In this document: piece after piece, positions 1-14,300 of the stretch
Position numbering within the stretch: position 1 is the stretch's first letter
Layout: the number at the start of each line of letters is the position of its first letter
DNA from: Bacillota bacterium
GTDB lineage: Bacteria; Bacillota; Clostridia; Tissierellales; Peptoniphilaceae
Reading direction: 5' to 3'
Assembly: GCA_023394045.1 (NCBI GenBank)
Contig: JAEXBN010000022.1
Location: 1-49,094 of the forward strand
DNA length: 49,094 bases
Position numbers and translations under genes: made by a program
Notes under the pieces: generated by a model
The model's database searches: none
What the model was told of the DNA's origin: nothing
The model's input: only the letters and a program-made list of their open reading frames with translations

Positions 1-752
1 AATCCCGCTAAACCATACAGAAAACCTGCCATCGTATAAATGAGGATCTTCGATCTCTGCGTGTTCACGCCGGAGACCTCTGCCGCCACTTCATTTCCGC
101 CAATCGCATACATGTTCTTACCATAGATCGTATGGCGATACAGGACAAACATGACAAGACCGACAGCAACAGCCGCAAAGGTCAGCCATGGAATAATCGC
201 CGGACCAATCGTCAAGCCCTGCACGCCAAACCCGGTAAATGCCATGTCCAGGGAACCGATCGGCTGATTCTTGGAAAGAATCATATTGATTCCATAAATC
301 GCAATCTGGGTACCCAGCGTGGCAATAAAGGGCGGAACGTTCAAGAAGGCAACAATGAGACCGTTGATTAAACCAAAAACTGCTCCGAGCACAAGCACGG
401 CAACGAGGGCCAAGGGAATCGGCGTCCCCGCAATGTTCTCATAAAGCAAGCCTGGCGAACCCGGCCGCTGCAAAAGCGCTGCGGTGAGCACGGATGTGAG
501 TCCGACAATACGTCCCGCAGAGAGATCCGTCCCGCGGGTGATCAAACACCCGGAAACACCCAAAGCGATCACAAAGCGAACCGAGACATTGGCCATGATG
601 TTTTTCAGGTTAAAGAAGCTGATAAAGTTGTCTGCCGTAAACGCCGTATACACCACCATGAAAAAAATCACCACGACCAGAGCGTTTTCAACCAACCATT
701 CTTTGGCCGACTTTTTCTTGATGCCAACCGGCTTGAGTTTATTCTCACTCAT
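1..752 (-). CDS. mglC: Galactose/methyl-galactoside ABC transporter permease MglC (3' end cut off by window)
   Basis: Inner subunit of a sugar ABC importer; it would form the membrane channel for galactose or a related hexose delivered by MglB and powered by MglA. About 250 codons are inside the window and the C-terminus lies beyond base 1. The translation starts MSENKLKPVGIKKK, then shows several hydrophobic membrane segments and the family-typical stretches GCLITRGTDLSAGR and FVLYRHTIYGKNMYAIGGN. The ATG at 752 overlaps the 3' end of mglA by 8 nt, so the two are translationally coupled. It is the last visible gene of mglB-mglA-mglC. The family call is firm; the exact sugar is inferred from the operon, especially from MglB. 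Confidence 0.92.
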   Translation of the reverse strand, partial: MSENKLKPVGIKKKSAKEWLVENALVVVIFFMVVYTAFTADNFISFFNLKNIMANVSVRFVIALGVSGCLITRGTDLSAGRIVGLTSVLTAALLQRPGSPGLLYENIAGTPIPLALVAVLVLGAVFGLINGLIVAFLNVPPFIATLGTQIAIYGINMILSKNQPIGSLDMAFTGFGVQGLTIGPAIIPWLTFAAVAVGLVMFVLYRHTIYGKNMYAIGGNEVAAEVSGVNTQRSKILIYTMAGFLYGLAG

Positions 753-2283
753 TGATAACTCCTTCTTCGACGACCGTCTTCGCGATAAAGCGTGTCGCCA
801 GATCCATTACCTTTTCCTGCGTCGCTTCCTTTGCATCCAAATATCCTGAAATGCGCCCCTCGCACATCACCATCACGCGGTCAGAAATGCCTAAAATTTC
901 ACTCATTTCCGATGAAATCATGATGACCGATTTGCCTTGCTGCGAAAGACGATCAATAATTTCGTAAATTTCATATTTTGCGCCAACATCAATTCCGCGT
1001 GTTGGCTCATCGAGAATATAAATATCCGGATCCGTAGCCAGCCAGCGCGACAAAATCACCTTCTGCTGATTTCCACCGGAAAGATTGGCAATATGCGTTT
1101 TGCTCGTCGGCGTTTTTACGCGCAGGGAACGAATTCCCTCATCGACGACCTTGTCCATGCGGTTTCCATCCAACAGCCGTCCCGCCGTCAAATATTGCCG
1201 CAATGAGGCAATGGTAATGTTATCCGCTACCGAAAGCACGCCGAAAATTCCGGAACCGCGCCGATCTTCTGTCACAAACGCAATGCCGTGGCGAATGGCG
1301 TCTTTCGGATCCCGAATTTCAACCTTCTCTCCATCAATCCAAATCTCTCCTCCAGGCTCATGCGCACGCAGACCAAAAATCGCTTCCATCAGCTCTGAAC
1401 GCTGGGCGCCGACCAGACCGGCCACGCCAAGGATCTCTCCTTTTTTCAACTGGAAAGAGCAATCATGGAACGACAGCGGCTGAGGAGAAGTAAAATGGCG
1501 AACATCCAATGCGATGTTCTCTTTCGACTGATTCAGATGATCCGGGAATTGATTGGTCAGCTCACGGCCCACCATCAGCCGTACAATCTCTGCGGTAGAG
1601 ATCTCCTTCGCGTCGTATGTCCCAACGTATTTTCCATCACGCATGATGGTCACATCATCTGCAATCTGCTTGATCTCATCCATCTTATGAGAAATATAAA
1701 TAATGCCGATCCCCTGTTGGCAGAGGTTCCTCATGATTTCAAATAATTTACTTACTTCTTTTGATGTGAGTGAAGAAGTGGGCTCATCCATAATCACCAC
1801 TTTGGCATGATGCGAAATCGCCTTTGCGATCTCGACGGATTGCTGCTGTGAAATGGTCAAATTAGCCAGCAATGTCGTTGGAGGTATGGGCATTCCAACA
1901 ATCTCAAGATATTTTTCCGTCTCCCGATTCATCGTTTCATGATCGACCAGCAGACCCTTCTTGGGATAACTTCCCAAAAAAATATTTTCTGCAATCGTCA
2001 TCATCGGAATGGGCTGCAGCTCCTGATGGATCATGGCAATCCCGTCATCAATGGCTTCTTTAGACGTCGTATAATTCACACTCTTCCCATCAAAAAGAAT
2101 ATCTCCGCTGTCACGAAAATAGATCCCATAGAGACATTTCATCAGCGTAGACTTTCCTGCCCCGTTTTCGCCCATCAGAGCATGAACCGTCCCCTTCCGC
2201 AGCGTCAGCTGCGCATTGTCCAGCGCCTGTACGCCAGGAAACGCCTTACAAATGTTCTTCATTTCAAGAATGATGTCATCCAC
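745..2283 (-). CDS. mglA: Galactose/methyl-galactoside ABC transporter ATP-binding protein MglA
   Basis: Cytoplasmic ATPase of a sugar importer, 512 aa, the usual length for the fused double-ATPase MglA/RbsA/XylG group. The first ATPase half has Walker A GENGAGKST (about residues 38-46), signature LTISQQQSVEIAKAI and Walker B VVIMDEPTSSL. The second half has the degenerate P-loop GLVGAQRSE, signature LSGGNQQKVILSRW and DIYILDEPTRGID. That asymmetry is normal for this family. It lies 73 nt after mglB, with a hairpin in the gap, and overlaps the mglC start. The gene set B-A-C and the Ca2+-site-bearing MglB favour galactose/glucose over ribose. Confidence 0.95.
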   Translation of the reverse strand: MDDIILEMKNICKAFPGVQALDNAQLTLRKGTVHALMGENGAGKSTLMKCLYGIYFRDSGDILFDGKSVNYTTSKEAIDDGIAMIHQELQPIPMMTIAENIFLGSYPKKGLLVDHETMNRETEKYLEIVGMPIPPTTLLANLTISQQQSVEIAKAISHHAKVVIMDEPTSSLTSKEVSKLFEIMRNLCQQGIGIIYISHKMDEIKQIADDVTIMRDGKYVGTYDAKEISTAEIVRLMVGRELTNQFPDHLNQSKENIALDVRHFTSPQPLSFHDCSFQLKKGEILGVAGLVGAQRSELMEAIFGLRAHEPGGEIWIDGEKVEIRDPKDAIRHGIAFVTEDRRGSGIFGVLSVADNITIASLRQYLTAGRLLDGNRMDKVVDEGIRSLRVKTPTSKTHIANLSGGNQQKVILSRWLATDPDIYILDEPTRGIDVGAKYEIYEIIDRLSQQGKSVIMISSEMSEILGISDRVMVMCEGRISGYLDAKEATQEKVMDLATRFIAKTVVEEGVINE

Positions 2284-2307
2284 GGATTCATCCTTTCTGA
2301 TAGCACA

Positions 2308-2332
2308 AGAGACGTCGCAGAACGACGTCTCT
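2308..2332 (-). other. Intercistronic hairpin between mglB and mglA
   Basis: A perfect 10-bp inverted repeat (AGAGACGTCG / CGACGTCTCT) with a 5-nt loop sits in the 73-nt gap after mglB. It is followed by TGTGC, not a U-run, so it is not a full intrinsic terminator. In binding-protein ABC operons such hairpins often stabilise the binding-protein mRNA or attenuate read-through into the ATPase gene. That role is inferred here. Confidence 0.6.
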
Positions 2333-2356
2333 CGCGCAATAGTGAATCAAGCTTGA

Positions 2357-3481
2357 TTACTTGGTTCCGTAAGTGTCTTCGATACGTTTCGTGTATTCCT
2401 CAACAGACTCTGCGCGGTAATCCAGGCGTTTGAGTGTCGCATCTTCCGGCTTCGTGACTTTGACGTAATCATGCCAATAATAGGACTTGACGTCTTCGCC
2501 GTTCAGCAGCATTGCCGCAACCTCAGCAGCCGTATGCGACTGGTTGAAGTAGTCATTCAGCACCGTACCAGTGAATTCGTTCTTTCCAAGGAGTTCAACA
2601 ACTTCCGGAAGAGCATCAACGCCGACGATGTAAATGTCTTTATTGATTGTGCGTCCGGCACCTTTAATCGCCTGAACCGCACCCAGAGCCATACCATCAT
2701 TATTCGAGAAAATCACTTCGACCTGATCGCCGTACTGGCTCAAAGCGTTCGCTGCGATTTCCTGTCCTTTGGCCTGATCCCAGTTTCCGCGCTGTGCTTC
2801 GCCGAGAATCTCCGTCGGGATCGTCTTATCCAGCGTCTCCACCGAATATTTGGTGCGCTGTTCTGCATCCACGTTTCCGGCATCGCCCATGATCATGACA
2901 TAATTCACCTTGCCATCACCATTCACATCGCCCTTGTTCTCCAAAGCAGCGATGATTTCTCCCTGGTAGATACCAGACTGGCGTGCATCAACGCCAACAT
3001 AGGTCGTCTTTCCCGGCCAGATCGACATCGTGTCCGTCGAGGGCTCACGGTTGACCAAAACAACCGGAATATTTGCCTGTTTGGCAGAATTGATCACCTG
3101 ATCCGCACCGGTCGGATCCACGAGGTTAGCAATGATCAGATCTTTGCCCTGAGCAATGAAGTTGTTCAGCTGCTCCGTCTGGGTCGCCTGGTCATTCTTT
3201 CCATCCTGGAATTCGACATTGTAGGTGTTTCCGTCTTTCGTTCCCAGTTCCTTAAAATAGGATTCCAGTTCATTGCGGAAAAGAGTCATGAAGTTATCGT
3301 TATACTGATAGATCGCAACACCGATATTGTACTCTTTGCCACCAGTGGTCGCTGCTTCAGAGGCTTGCGAATCCGCCTCGCTTGCCGGAGCTTCGGATGA
3401 TGTTTTGTCTCCGCTGCCACATGCAGCAAGAACAAACACCATGACCAACAACATGGCCAACCATTTTTTCATGCTTTTCAT
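2357..3481 (-). CDS. mglB: Galactose/glucose-binding lipoprotein MglB
   Basis: Extracellular substrate-binding lipoprotein, 374 aa. It starts MKSMKKWLAM, with a hydrophobic signal peptide and a lipobox LAAC whose Cys is residue 21; a Ser/Ala/Glu-rich linker follows. The periplasmic-binding-protein type 1 fold is clear. An EF-hand-like calcium loop DVNGDGKVNYV (about 185-195) matches the Ca2+ site typical of galactose/glucose-binding proteins and is the best evidence for substrate class. Late motifs VIFSNNDGMALGAV and IVGVDALPEVV also fit. The ATG at 3481 has a strong ribosome-binding site (AAGGAGG, 5 nt away). First gene of the operon, driven by the promoter at 3518-3546. Confidence 0.93.
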   Translation of the reverse strand: MKSMKKWLAMLLVMVFVLAACGSGDKTSSEAPASEADSQASEAATTGGKEYNIGVAIYQYNDNFMTLFRNELESYFKELGTKDGNTYNVEFQDGKNDQATQTEQLNNFIAQGKDLIIANLVDPTGADQVINSAKQANIPVVLVNREPSTDTMSIWPGKTTYVGVDARQSGIYQGEIIAALENKGDVNGDGKVNYVMIMGDAGNVDAEQRTKYSVETLDKTIPTEILGEAQRGNWDQAKGQEIAANALSQYGDQVEVIFSNNDGMALGAVQAIKGAGRTINKDIYIVGVDALPEVVELLGKNEFTGTVLNDYFNQSHTAAEVAAMLLNGEDVKSYYWHDYVKVTKPEDATLKRLDYRAESVEEYTKRIEDTYGTK

Positions 3482-3517
3482 TTTTCCCTCCTTAGTTGGA
3501 AAATTTAGATCAGTACT

Positions 3518-3546
3518 ATTTTAGATAACGTTTTCACCTCTGTCAA
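3518..3546 (-). promoter_or_regulatory. mglB promoter with overlapping cre/LacI-type operator
   Basis: Read on the minus strand: TTGACA (3541-3546), 17-nt spacer, TAAAAT (3518-3523), a near-consensus sigma-A promoter about 35-40 nt upstream of the mglB ribosome-binding site. The spacer contains TGAAAACGTTATCT (3523-3536), which fits the core of the catabolite-responsive element (TGNAANCGNWNNCW). A CcpA or LacI-family repressor bound here would block the polymerase directly, consistent with carbon control of a sugar importer. The site is seen; which regulator binds is inferred. Confidence 0.8.
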
Positions 3547-3604
3547 TCCCTTTTCGGCCTCTTTGCAGAAAAATCTCGGTTCATCTTATGCTTCCCGCGT
3601 AGCT

Positions 3605-3645
3605 CAAAAAAGAGCGACCTTCACCGATCCGATGAAGGTCGCTCC
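3605..3645 (-). terminator. Intrinsic terminator of rpoBC
   Basis: Minus-strand stem GAGCGACCTTCATC / GGTGAAGGTCGCTC (3612-3644; one G-T pair) followed directly by TTTTTT. It lies about 50 nt after the rpoC stop and before the mglB promoter, separating the two units. Confidence 0.9.
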
Positions 3646-3692
3646 TCTTTCTCGTTATCCGATATCGAAATGGATCGGCAATAACATCAGCA

Positions 3693-6600
3693 TCATTGCT
3701 CCGTTTGTACTGCCGGTCGGAGCGCCTCGTCCTGTTCCTCCGACTCTTCATCCATCTCCAGCGCATCATCTCCGCTTCCGGCTGGCTGATGCTTCATCGC
3801 CTTAAGCCCCTCGATGCGCTCCAAATCTTCTTTCATTCCATCATACGTGATCCCGCTCATGCGGTAGGTCTTCATGCCGGTACCTGCCGGAATCAGCTGG
3901 CCGATGATGATATTTTCCTTCAAGCCTCGCAGATCGTCCACCTTGCCTTTGATCGACGCATCGGTCAAAACACGCGTCGTCTCCTGGAATGAGGCGGCCG
4001 AGAGGAACGATTCCGATGCAATCGAAGCCTTGGTGATTCCAAGAATGGTGTCTTCGTACTGTGCCGGTTCTTTTCCTTCCGCTTCCAGCTTCCGGTTCTC
4101 CAGAATCACCAGACGGATATTGACCATCTGTCCCGGCAGGAATGTGGAATCTCCGGATTCTGTAATCCGAACACGCTGCAACATCTGCTTAATGATGATT
4201 TCGATATGGCGGTCATCGATATCAACACCTTGCAGCCGGTAAACCTTCTGCACTTCACGAGTAATATAATCCTGAACGGCTTTCGTTCCGAGAACCTCCA
4301 GAATATCATGCGGATTCAGCGATCCTTCGGTCAGCCGAGCCCCTTTACTGATCACATCCCCGTCATGCACGACAATCGTGGTTCCAAACGGAATGGCATA
4401 GACTTCTTCATGACCGTCTTCCGACGTGACCACGACATCCTTCCGTTTCTTGTTATCCTGAATGGTCACCGTGCCGCCGATGCGGGAAATTGTCGCAAGT
4501 CCTTTCGGTTTACGCGCTTCAAAAAGCTCCTCCACACGCGGAAGGCCCTGGGTAATTCCGGTTCCGGCGATACCGCCCGAGTGGAAGGTTCGCATGGTCA
4601 GCTGTGTACCCGGCTCGCCAATGGACTGCGCCGCGATGATCCCGACCGCTTCGCCGATATCCACCGTTTTTCCCGTCGCTAGGTTGCGGCCATAGCATTT
4701 CGCACAGACACCATGCACCGTGTCGCACTGAAGAACAGAGCGCACCTTGACTTCTGTGATCCCCGCATCCACGATCCGCTTCGCGATCGCTTCAGTGATC
4801 GTCTCATTTCGTTTCGCCAACAGCTCGCCGGTCTGCGGATCCAGAACATCTTCAAAGCTGGTTCGTCCGACCATACGGCTGCTGAGATCCTCAATCACCT
4901 CGTTGCCTTCGCGGATATCCGAGACGGTGATGTAGCGATCCGTTCCGCAATCTTCCTCCGTGACAATGACATCCTGTGAAACGTCGACCAGACGGCGCGT
5001 CAGGTAACCCGAGTCCGCGGTACGCAGAGCCGTATCAGACAGACCTTTGCGGGAACCGTGGGACGAAATAAAGAACTCCTGCACGGACAGACCTTCGCGG
5101 AAGTTCGCCTTGACCGGAATTTCGATCGTCTCACCCGTTGCCGTCTGCATCAATCCGCGCATACCGGCCAGCTGGCGAATCTGCTTCATGGAACCGCGCG
5201 CCCCAGAATTCGCCATGATGGCGATCGAATTTTTCGGATCCAGCTCATCCATAATGGCATGCTCCACATCAGAAGTGGCCTGCGTCCATGTGTTGATGAC
5301 GAATTCATAGCGTTCTTTTTCGGAAATCAAACCGCGGCGAGCCATGCGTTCATGCGCATCAATTTCCTTCTCCGCCTCAGACAAAATTTCTTCTTTTGCC
5401 GCCGGAATACGCACGTCATCCATCGAAACCGTCAGCGCTCCGATCGTCGAATACCGGTACCCCGTGGACTTAATATAGTCCAGAAGCCTCGAGGTGCGTA
5501 TATTTCCATGCTTGCGGTAGCAACGATCCAGAATGTCCGTCAGCATCTTATTGTCGACCAGCTGATCCAGCTCCAGACCATAGGGATCCACTGAGCGATC
5601 CACGTAATCCAGATCCTGAGGGATGCCTTCATTAAAGATGAATCGTCCCACCGTCGACTTCACCACTTGGCCATGATCCTCTGCATTCAGCCGGCGGCGC
5701 ACTCCAATAAAGGAATGGAGATTGATATAGCGATTGGCCAGAGCCTTCTTCATCTCATCCATATCTTCATAAAGCGCTTCCGGCACATCGGTTTCCGGCT
5801 CAGCCGTCAAATAATAAGCGCCCAGAACCATATCCTGAGTCGGCGTTGTGATGGGCTTTCCATCTTTCGGCGCCAGAATATTGTTCGAACTCATCATCAA
5901 AAGGCGTGCTTCCGCCTGCGCCTCCGAGCTCAGCGGAACGTGAACCGCCATCTGATCCCCGTCGAAATCCGCATTGTATGCCGTGCAGACCAGCGGATGC
6001 AGGCGGATCGCCTTGCCCTCAACCAGCACGGGCTCAAACGCCTGAATTCCCAGGCGGTGCAAGGTCGGGGCGCGGTTCAGAAGAACCGGGTGATCTTTGA
6101 TGACCTGCTCCAGCGGCCCCCAAACCTCTTCATCCTTACGCTCGACCATCTTCTTCGCATTTTTAATGTTGTGCGCCAGACCCTGCGCGACCAGCTCACG
6201 CATGACAAAGGGCTTAAACAGCTCCAGCGCCATATCCTTCGGCAGACCGCACTGATAGAATTTCAGGTTCGGTCCGACGACAATAACCGAACGGCCCGAA
6301 TAGTCCACGCGTTTTCCTAACAAATTCTGGCGGAAGCGGCCGGATTTTCCCTTGAGCAAATCCGAAAGGCTCTTCAGCGGGCGGTTGGAAGCGCCCGTCA
6401 CGGCTTTTCCACGGCGCCCATTATCGATGAGCGCGTCCACAGCTTCCTGCAGCATGCGCTTTTCGTTGCGCACGATAATCTCCGGCGCTCCGATATCCAA
6501 AAGACGTTTCAGGCGATTGTTGCGGTTGATGATCCGGCGGTAGAGGTCGTTCAGATCGCTGGTCGCGAAGCGCCCGCCTTCCAGCTGAACCATCGGACGC

Positions 6601-7319
6601 AGATCCGGCGGCATCACAGGAAGCACCGTCAGGCACATCCACTCCGGCCGGTTGCCGGAACGGAGGAACGCTTCAACCACTTCCAGGCGGCGCAGCGAGC
6701 GCACGCGCTTCTGTGCCGTTGCGTCTTTCAGCTCCTCGGTGAGAAGGCGCTGCTCTTCTTCCAAATCCACTTCCTTGAGGAGCTGCTGAATCGCTTCAGC
6801 ACCCATCTTGGCCACGAAGCCGTCGCCATATTTTTCGTAATACTTGCTATATTCGTCTTCTGTCAACAGCTGCTTCTTATATAAATCGCCTTCTGCCTCG
6901 CCCGGATCCAGAACGACATAATTGGCAAAATAGAGAACCAGCTCCAGCGCCTTGGGGCTCATGTCAAGCAGCAGCCCCATGCGGGAAGGAATGCCCTTAA
7001 AATACCAAATATGGGAGACCGGCGTTGCGAGTTCAATATGTCCCATCCGCTCACGGCGAACCTTGGACTTGGTCACTTCCACGCCGCACTTTTCACAGAT
7101 GACACCTTTGTAACGAATACGCTTATATTTTCCGCAATTGCACTCCCAGTCCTTTGTCGGTCCGAAAATCTTTTCGCAGAACAGACCATCTTTTTCCGGC
7201 TTGAGCGTCCGATAATTGATCGTCTCCGGCTTTTTCACCTCACCATGCGACCAGGAACGGATCTTTTCTGGTGAAGCAATCTGGATCTTGATCGCATCAA
7301 ATGAATTGGTTTGTCTCAT
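3693..7319 (-). CDS. rpoC: DNA-directed RNA polymerase subunit beta'
   Basis: Catalytic beta' subunit of RNA polymerase, 1208 aa, normal for Bacillota. The N-terminal zinc finger is visible (CNCGKYKRIRYKGVICEKCG), then the beta' clamp, then the active-site loop NADFDGDQMAVH (about residue 450), whose three Asp hold the catalytic Mg2+. The second zinc cluster CDTVHGVCAKCYGRN lies in the C-terminal half. The C-terminus ends in an acidic/Gln-rich tail. The ATG at 7319 follows rpoB by 11 nt, so the two are co-transcribed. A strong terminator follows. No rpsL/rpsG cluster comes after it; the next gene is mglB. Confidence 0.99.
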   Translation of the reverse strand: MRQTNSFDAIKIQIASPEKIRSWSHGEVKKPETINYRTLKPEKDGLFCEKIFGPTKDWECNCGKYKRIRYKGVICEKCGVEVTKSKVRRERMGHIELATPVSHIWYFKGIPSRMGLLLDMSPKALELVLYFANYVVLDPGEAEGDLYKKQLLTEDEYSKYYEKYGDGFVAKMGAEAIQQLLKEVDLEEEQRLLTEELKDATAQKRVRSLRRLEVVEAFLRSGNRPEWMCLTVLPVMPPDLRPMVQLEGGRFATSDLNDLYRRIINRNNRLKRLLDIGAPEIIVRNEKRMLQEAVDALIDNGRRGKAVTGASNRPLKSLSDLLKGKSGRFRQNLLGKRVDYSGRSVIVVGPNLKFYQCGLPKDMALELFKPFVMRELVAQGLAHNIKNAKKMVERKDEEVWGPLEQVIKDHPVLLNRAPTLHRLGIQAFEPVLVEGKAIRLHPLVCTAYNADFDGDQMAVHVPLSSEAQAEARLLMMSSNNILAPKDGKPITTPTQDMVLGAYYLTAEPETDVPEALYEDMDEMKKALANRYINLHSFIGVRRRLNAEDHGQVVKSTVGRFIFNEGIPQDLDYVDRSVDPYGLELDQLVDNKMLTDILDRCYRKHGNIRTSRLLDYIKSTGYRYSTIGALTVSMDDVRIPAAKEEILSEAEKEIDAHERMARRGLISEKERYEFVINTWTQATSDVEHAIMDELDPKNSIAIMANSGARGSMKQIRQLAGMRGLMQTATGETIEIPVKANFREGLSVQEFFISSHGSRKGLSDTALRTADSGYLTRRLVDVSQDVIVTEEDCGTDRYITVSDIREGNEVIEDLSSRMVGRTSFEDVLDPQTGELLAKRNETITEAIAKRIVDAGITEVKVRSVLQCDTVHGVCAKCYGRNLATGKTVDIGEAVGIIAAQSIGEPGTQLTMRTFHSGGIAGTGITQGLPRVEELFEARKPKGLATISRIGGTVTIQDNKKRKDVVVTSEDGHEEVYAIPFGTTIVVHDGDVISKGARLTEGSLNPHDILEVLGTKAVQDYITREVQKVYRLQGVDIDDRHIEIIIKQMLQRVRITESGDSTFLPGQMVNIRLVILENRKLEAEGKEPAQYEDTILGITKASIASESFLSAASFQETTRVLTDASIKGKVDDLRGLKENIIIGQLIPAGTGMKTYRMSGITYDGMKEDLERIEGLKAMKHQPAGSGDDALEMDEESEEQDEALRPAVQTEQ

Positions 7320-7330
7320 CTCGATCCTCT

Positions 7331-11107
<3,777 letters not shown>

Positions 11108-11183
11108 GTGCAAACCCCTTCCGCTTACCGCTTTGTCTCATCCATTTGTATTCAATAAATATAGTATTAGGAAACAGTTCAGT

Positions 11184-11213
11184 ATTTTAACACGAAAAAA
11201 TCTCCCACGTCAA
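11184..11213 (-). promoter_or_regulatory. rpoBC promoter
   Basis: Minus strand: TTGACG (11208-11213), 18-nt spacer with a T6 run, TAAAAT (11184-11189). The start point would lie about 70 nt upstream of the rpoB ATG. It is the only good promoter in the 267-nt gap after ileS, and is preceded by the ileS terminator. Confidence 0.8.
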
Positions 11214-11301
11214 GACACGCCGAGGGAGTCCGAAGGAAAATTCGGAAGAACCAAAAGGAATTTTTAATAAGAATACCGGAAACCGTAATCCTTGTCAATA
11301 A

Positions 11302-11341
11302 GAAACGCCCGGATCAGTGGAATACCAATTCGGGCGTTTCT
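11302..11341 (-). terminator. Intrinsic terminator of ileS
   Basis: Minus-strand stem GAAACGCCCG / CGGGCGTTTC with a loop of about 18-20 nt, followed by TTATT. It lies about 40 nt after the ileS stop. The remainder of the 267-nt gap to rpoB holds only the rpoB promoter and leader. Confidence 0.8.
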
Positions 11342-11380
11342 CATCATTCAAAATGATTTTATTTGATTTTTATCATGATT

Positions 11381-14300
11381 TTATTTCACTTTGTCTGCCT
11401 TCGCCAGCTTCAAAATCGCTTGATGCCCGTTGAGATCCACGGTTTCTCCCTCAACCGCATCCGAGAAGGTCAACGAAACGGCCAGAGTTTCTTTTCCAAT
11501 CTGATCTCCCGATTTCTCCACGGCTTCCCGAATCGCATCATCCGAAGCGATGGTCAGCACGATGCGGTCCACCACCTCGAAGCCATTCTTTTTACGCTGC
11601 TGTTGAACCTTCGAAATCAGCTCGCGCACCAGACCTTCACGAATTAAATCTTCCGTCAGCGAAGTATCGAGAATGACCGAAAGCCCGCGATCCGAAGTCA
11701 CATCAAATCCCTCTTTGGCGTGGAAAGCCGCCTGAATGAATTCCTCGGGAACGGCGATGTGCGCCCCGTCGATGTCCGCTTCCAAATCGCCTTCCTGAAC
11801 TTTCGCCAGGAGCGATGGCGCATCTTGCTGCGCCAGCCATGCCGCAAAAGGCTTCATTTTTGCGCCAAGGACTTTTCCGGCCGCCTTGAAATTCGGCTTC
11901 AGCGTAATGTGCATGAACTGATCGAGCGTGTTCGTAAAATTGACCCGCTTGACATTCAATTCCTCTTCAATGAGTCCCGTGAGATCATCGATCACCGGCT
12001 GCAGCGACTGATCGACAAGAATTTCCGACAGAGGCTGGCGCACTTTGATCCCGGCATCTTCACGCGCGGCGCGGCCAAGGTTGACGATACGGCGAACCAG
12101 ATCCATCTTTTCTTCCAATTCCGTATCAATCTGGCTCTCCTCAACTTCAGGAAGCATTTCGATATGCACGGAATCCAACGCCTCGTGCTGGGTCAGAGCT
12201 AGATACAGCTCCTCGGCCAAAAACGGCGTCATCGGCGCAATCATCTTCGACAGCCCCAGGAGCACCTCGTAGGTCGTCCGGAATACCGCCTGATGATCCA
12301 GCGTGGGCTCCGATGACCAGAACCGGTGCCGGTTGCGGCGAATATACCAATTTGAAAGGTCTTCCACCACAAAATCTGAGATGCGGTGCACGACGCGATT
12401 GTACTCGAACCGATCCATCTCGTCCCGGTAATGTTTCAGCAAAGACTGATAGCGGCTGAGCAGCCATCGGTCAATTTCCGGACGCGTTTCAAAGGGAATC
12501 TCAAAGGTGCGCGGATCCCAATCATTGGTATTCGCATACAAGGCAAACATCGCATAGACATTGCGCACCGTGCGGAAGAATTTCGACTGCACTTCTTTAA
12601 GTCCCGCCACATCAAAGCGCGTCGGGAGCCACGGCGGAGAGACATAGAGGGAATAAAATCTCACCGTATCCGCGCCGTACTCATCAAACAGCGCAAAAGG
12701 ATCCAGGGTGTTGCCGCGCGATTTCGACATCTTCTGTCCATTCGCATCAAGAACCAGATCGTTCACCAACACGTTCTTATATGGCGCTTGCCCTGTATAG
12801 AGCACCGAGATCGCCATCAAAGAATAGAACCATCCGCGCGTCTGATCGATCCCTTCACAGATAAAGTCGGCAGGGAAACGCTGCGTGGCAAAATCCTCTT
12901 TGTGTTCAAACGGATAATGCTGCTGCGCAAAAGGCATCGCACCGGAGTCAAACCAAACATCGATCACATCCGGTTCCCGGCGCATCACGCCGCCGCATTT
13001 CGGGCAGCGAATGGTCACCTCATCCACATACGGACGATGCAATTCGATGGACGCATCAATATCCTGCTCGGCCTCATCCGCCAACTGCTGGCGCGATCCG
13101 ACGGAATGCTGATGCCCGCAATCCTCACAAACCCAGATATTGAGCGGCGTTCCCCAATAGCGGCTGCGGGACAGCGCCCAGTCATTCAAATTTTCCAGCC
13201 AGTTTCCAAATCGCTTCTCCCCTACATAATCTGGGAACCAGTTGACTTTTTTATTTTCCTCCACCATCTGATCGCGGAATTTTTGAACATCGATATACCA
13301 AGACGGCTTCGAATAATAAATCAGCGGCGTGCCACAGCGCCAGCAATGCGGATAGTTATGGGTGATCTTCTGCTTCGCATAAAGACTGCCCTGTTCACGA
13401 AGATATTGAATCACATCCGGATCCGCATCCATGACAAAAGTTCCTTTATAGGGACCTTCAGAAAATTCTCCTTTTTCATCCACTGGATTGACATAAGCGA
13501 GATTATAGCGCTTGCCCGTCTGGTTGTCGTCCTCACCAAAAGCCGGGGCGGTGTGAACGATGCCCGTACCATCCGTAGTCGTCACATAATCCGCCGTCGT
13601 GACAAAAAAGGCATTGCCGGAAACCGGAATGAACGGCAGCAGCTGTTCATACTTCATGTATTCCAGATCCTTGCCCTTGATGCGCTCAAGAACTTCCACC
13701 TCGCCGAATTCCGGCTTCAGCACATCCTCCATCCGCGCCTCAGCCAAATAATAGATCTCATCCCCCTGGCGGACTTTGACATAATCCACATCCGGATGCA
13801 CCGCCAACGCGACATTGGAAGGAAGCGTCCACGGTGTTGTCGTCCATGCCAGAAAATATTCGCCGGGATGATCTTTGACCGCGAATTTGACATAAACGGT
13901 CGTGACCTCATCTTCCTGGTAACCCTGGGCCACCTCATGGGATGCCAGACCCGTTCCGCATCGAGGACAATAAGGAAGAATTTTAGCCCCCTTATATACG
14001 AGCCCACGCTCATGAAAATTGTGCAAAAGATGCCATACCGTTTCAATATAATCATTATCCAGCGTAATATACGGATGCTCCATATCCGCTAAAAATGCCA
14101 TACGATCGGACATCTCCATCCATAGATCGCGGTACTTGAACACAGAATCACGGCATTTTTGATTAAACGCTTCAACACCATACTCTTCAATTTCACTTTT
14201 TTGGTGGAGTCCCAGTTCCTTCTCCACCTCAATTTCAACCGGCAGCCCATGCGTGTCCCAACCCGCTTTCCGCCGAACCTGAAATCCTTCCATGGTCTTC

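Noticed and set aside
12386..14092. A 568-codon open frame antisense to ileS
   Set aside because: ileS is certain on the other strand; the antisense translation is rich in His/Arg/Ile with no domain and no ribosome-binding site. It results from ileS codon use.
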